From NCBI GenBank assembly GCA_030665925.1, contig DAOUYX010000021.1, forward strand, positions 1 to 13,569: a stretch of DNA of 13,569 bases, read 5' to 3'. This DNA is from Methanosarcinales archaeon (GTDB taxonomy: Archaea > Halobacteriota > Syntropharchaeia > Alkanophagales > Methanospirareceae). A program made the position numbers and the translations under genes. This document shows positions 13,391 through 13,569 of this stretch, one piece after another. Positions within the stretch are counted from its first letter, which is position 1. Each line of letters begins with the position of its first letter. The notes under the pieces were generated by a model. That model had not been told where the DNA came from and did not search any database. It saw nothing but the letters and a program-made list of their open reading frames with translations.

Positions 13391-13569
13391 GTTTCTGACT
13401 TGGCGTTTAAGTTGTTTAAGTATGAATTAACTTTCTCTTTCTTTCTTCACTAATTGCGAATGATGCTGAGAAGCAGGATGAAGATATAAAGTGAAATCAC
13501 ATGCAAACCTTCCGTCAGTAGAAGGAACACAAAGAAATATTGTGGAGGCTGCGGAAGCGGAGTTGTGGG
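13391..13569. other. Unresolved region upstream of the portal gene
   Basis: About 180 bp lie between the portal start and the window edge. Two readings compete. On the minus strand, a frame open from the edge to TAA at 13429-13427 could be the last 50 or so codons of an upstream gene such as terminase. It would end in a polar tail (QLVKKERES) 36 nt before the portal start. On the plus strand, a GTG at 13491 opens a frame to the edge. A minus-strand TTTATAT at 13490-13484 is a possible archaeal TATA box, but a purine-rich BRE is lacking. No choice can be made without the neighbouring sequence. Confidence 0.3.
13491..13569 (+). CDS. Possible divergent gene, first 26 codons
   Basis: This frame starts at GTG (in-frame stop just upstream at 13479) and remains open to the window edge. 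AGGATG about 10 nt before is a moderate ribosome-binding site. The visible peptide (MKSHANLPSVEGTQRN, then IVEAAEAELW) is amphipathic and has an ordinary protein composition. If real it would be the only plus-strand gene here and would be divergent from the head operon. It is too short to assign. Confidence 0.25.
   Translation, partial: MKSHANLPSVEGTQRNIVEAAEAELW

Overview
This window reads as part of a tailed (HK97-fold, head-tail) virus or provirus. Every gene I can support with confidence lies on the minus strand, so transcription runs from about 13390 down to 1. The genes are packed with 4-23 nt overlaps or short gaps, as in a viral late (virion) operon. The host is not certain. Several ribosome-binding sites have the GAGGTGA/GGGGGTGA form, oligo-T tracts sit where archaeal terminators would be, and the gene content recalls virus contigs from methane- or alkane-oxidising archaea. 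An archaeal host is therefore my preferred guess, but a bacterial host is not excluded.

Layout in transcription order. (1) Head module: DUF1073-like portal (13390-12137), then an 877-aa fusion of a nucleotidyltransferase, an ATP-dependent ligase and a LigD phosphoesterase-like region (12159-9526). Next come a papain-like cysteine peptidase candidate (9483-9004), a small two-helix membrane protein (8975-8757), a 57-aa acidic mini-protein (8764-8591) and a 52-aa zinc ribbon (8604-8446). The module closes with a DUF2213-type prohead protease plus scaffold (8392-7205), a decoration-like protein (7197-6550) and the major capsid protein (6553-5660). (2) Virion and tail-appendage module: a 151-aa protein (5640-5185), a small single-TM protein (5176-4979), a 53-aa protein (4979-4818), a 303-aa fibre-like protein with three 68-aa tandem repeats (4773-3862), and two small unknowns (3857-3525, 3521-3108). 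(3) A complete diversity-generating retroelement (DGR): a C-type-lectin-like target protein (3097-1586) whose last codons are the variable repeat (VR 1587-1712), a non-coding template repeat (TR 1372-1497), a structured spacer with an oligo-T tract, a DGR-type reverse transcriptase (1203-190) and the start of a co-translated downstream gene (197-1, cut by the window edge).

The DGR is the best supported system. TR and VR align over 126 bp without gaps and differ at 25 positions. All 25 are adenines in the coding-strand TR, and none of the roughly 91 other TR positions differs. The changes alter 21 of the last 39 residues of the target, and all 12 AAY codons of the TR have been altered. The virus is thus likely to rewrite the ligand-binding face of its receptor-binding protein. 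The second notable item is the nucleotidyltransferase-ligase-phosphoesterase fusion lodged between portal and capsid protease, where a structural or maturation gene is expected. Its phosphoesterase part seems to have lost catalytic residues.

The right edge (13391-13569) upstream of the portal gene is unresolved.
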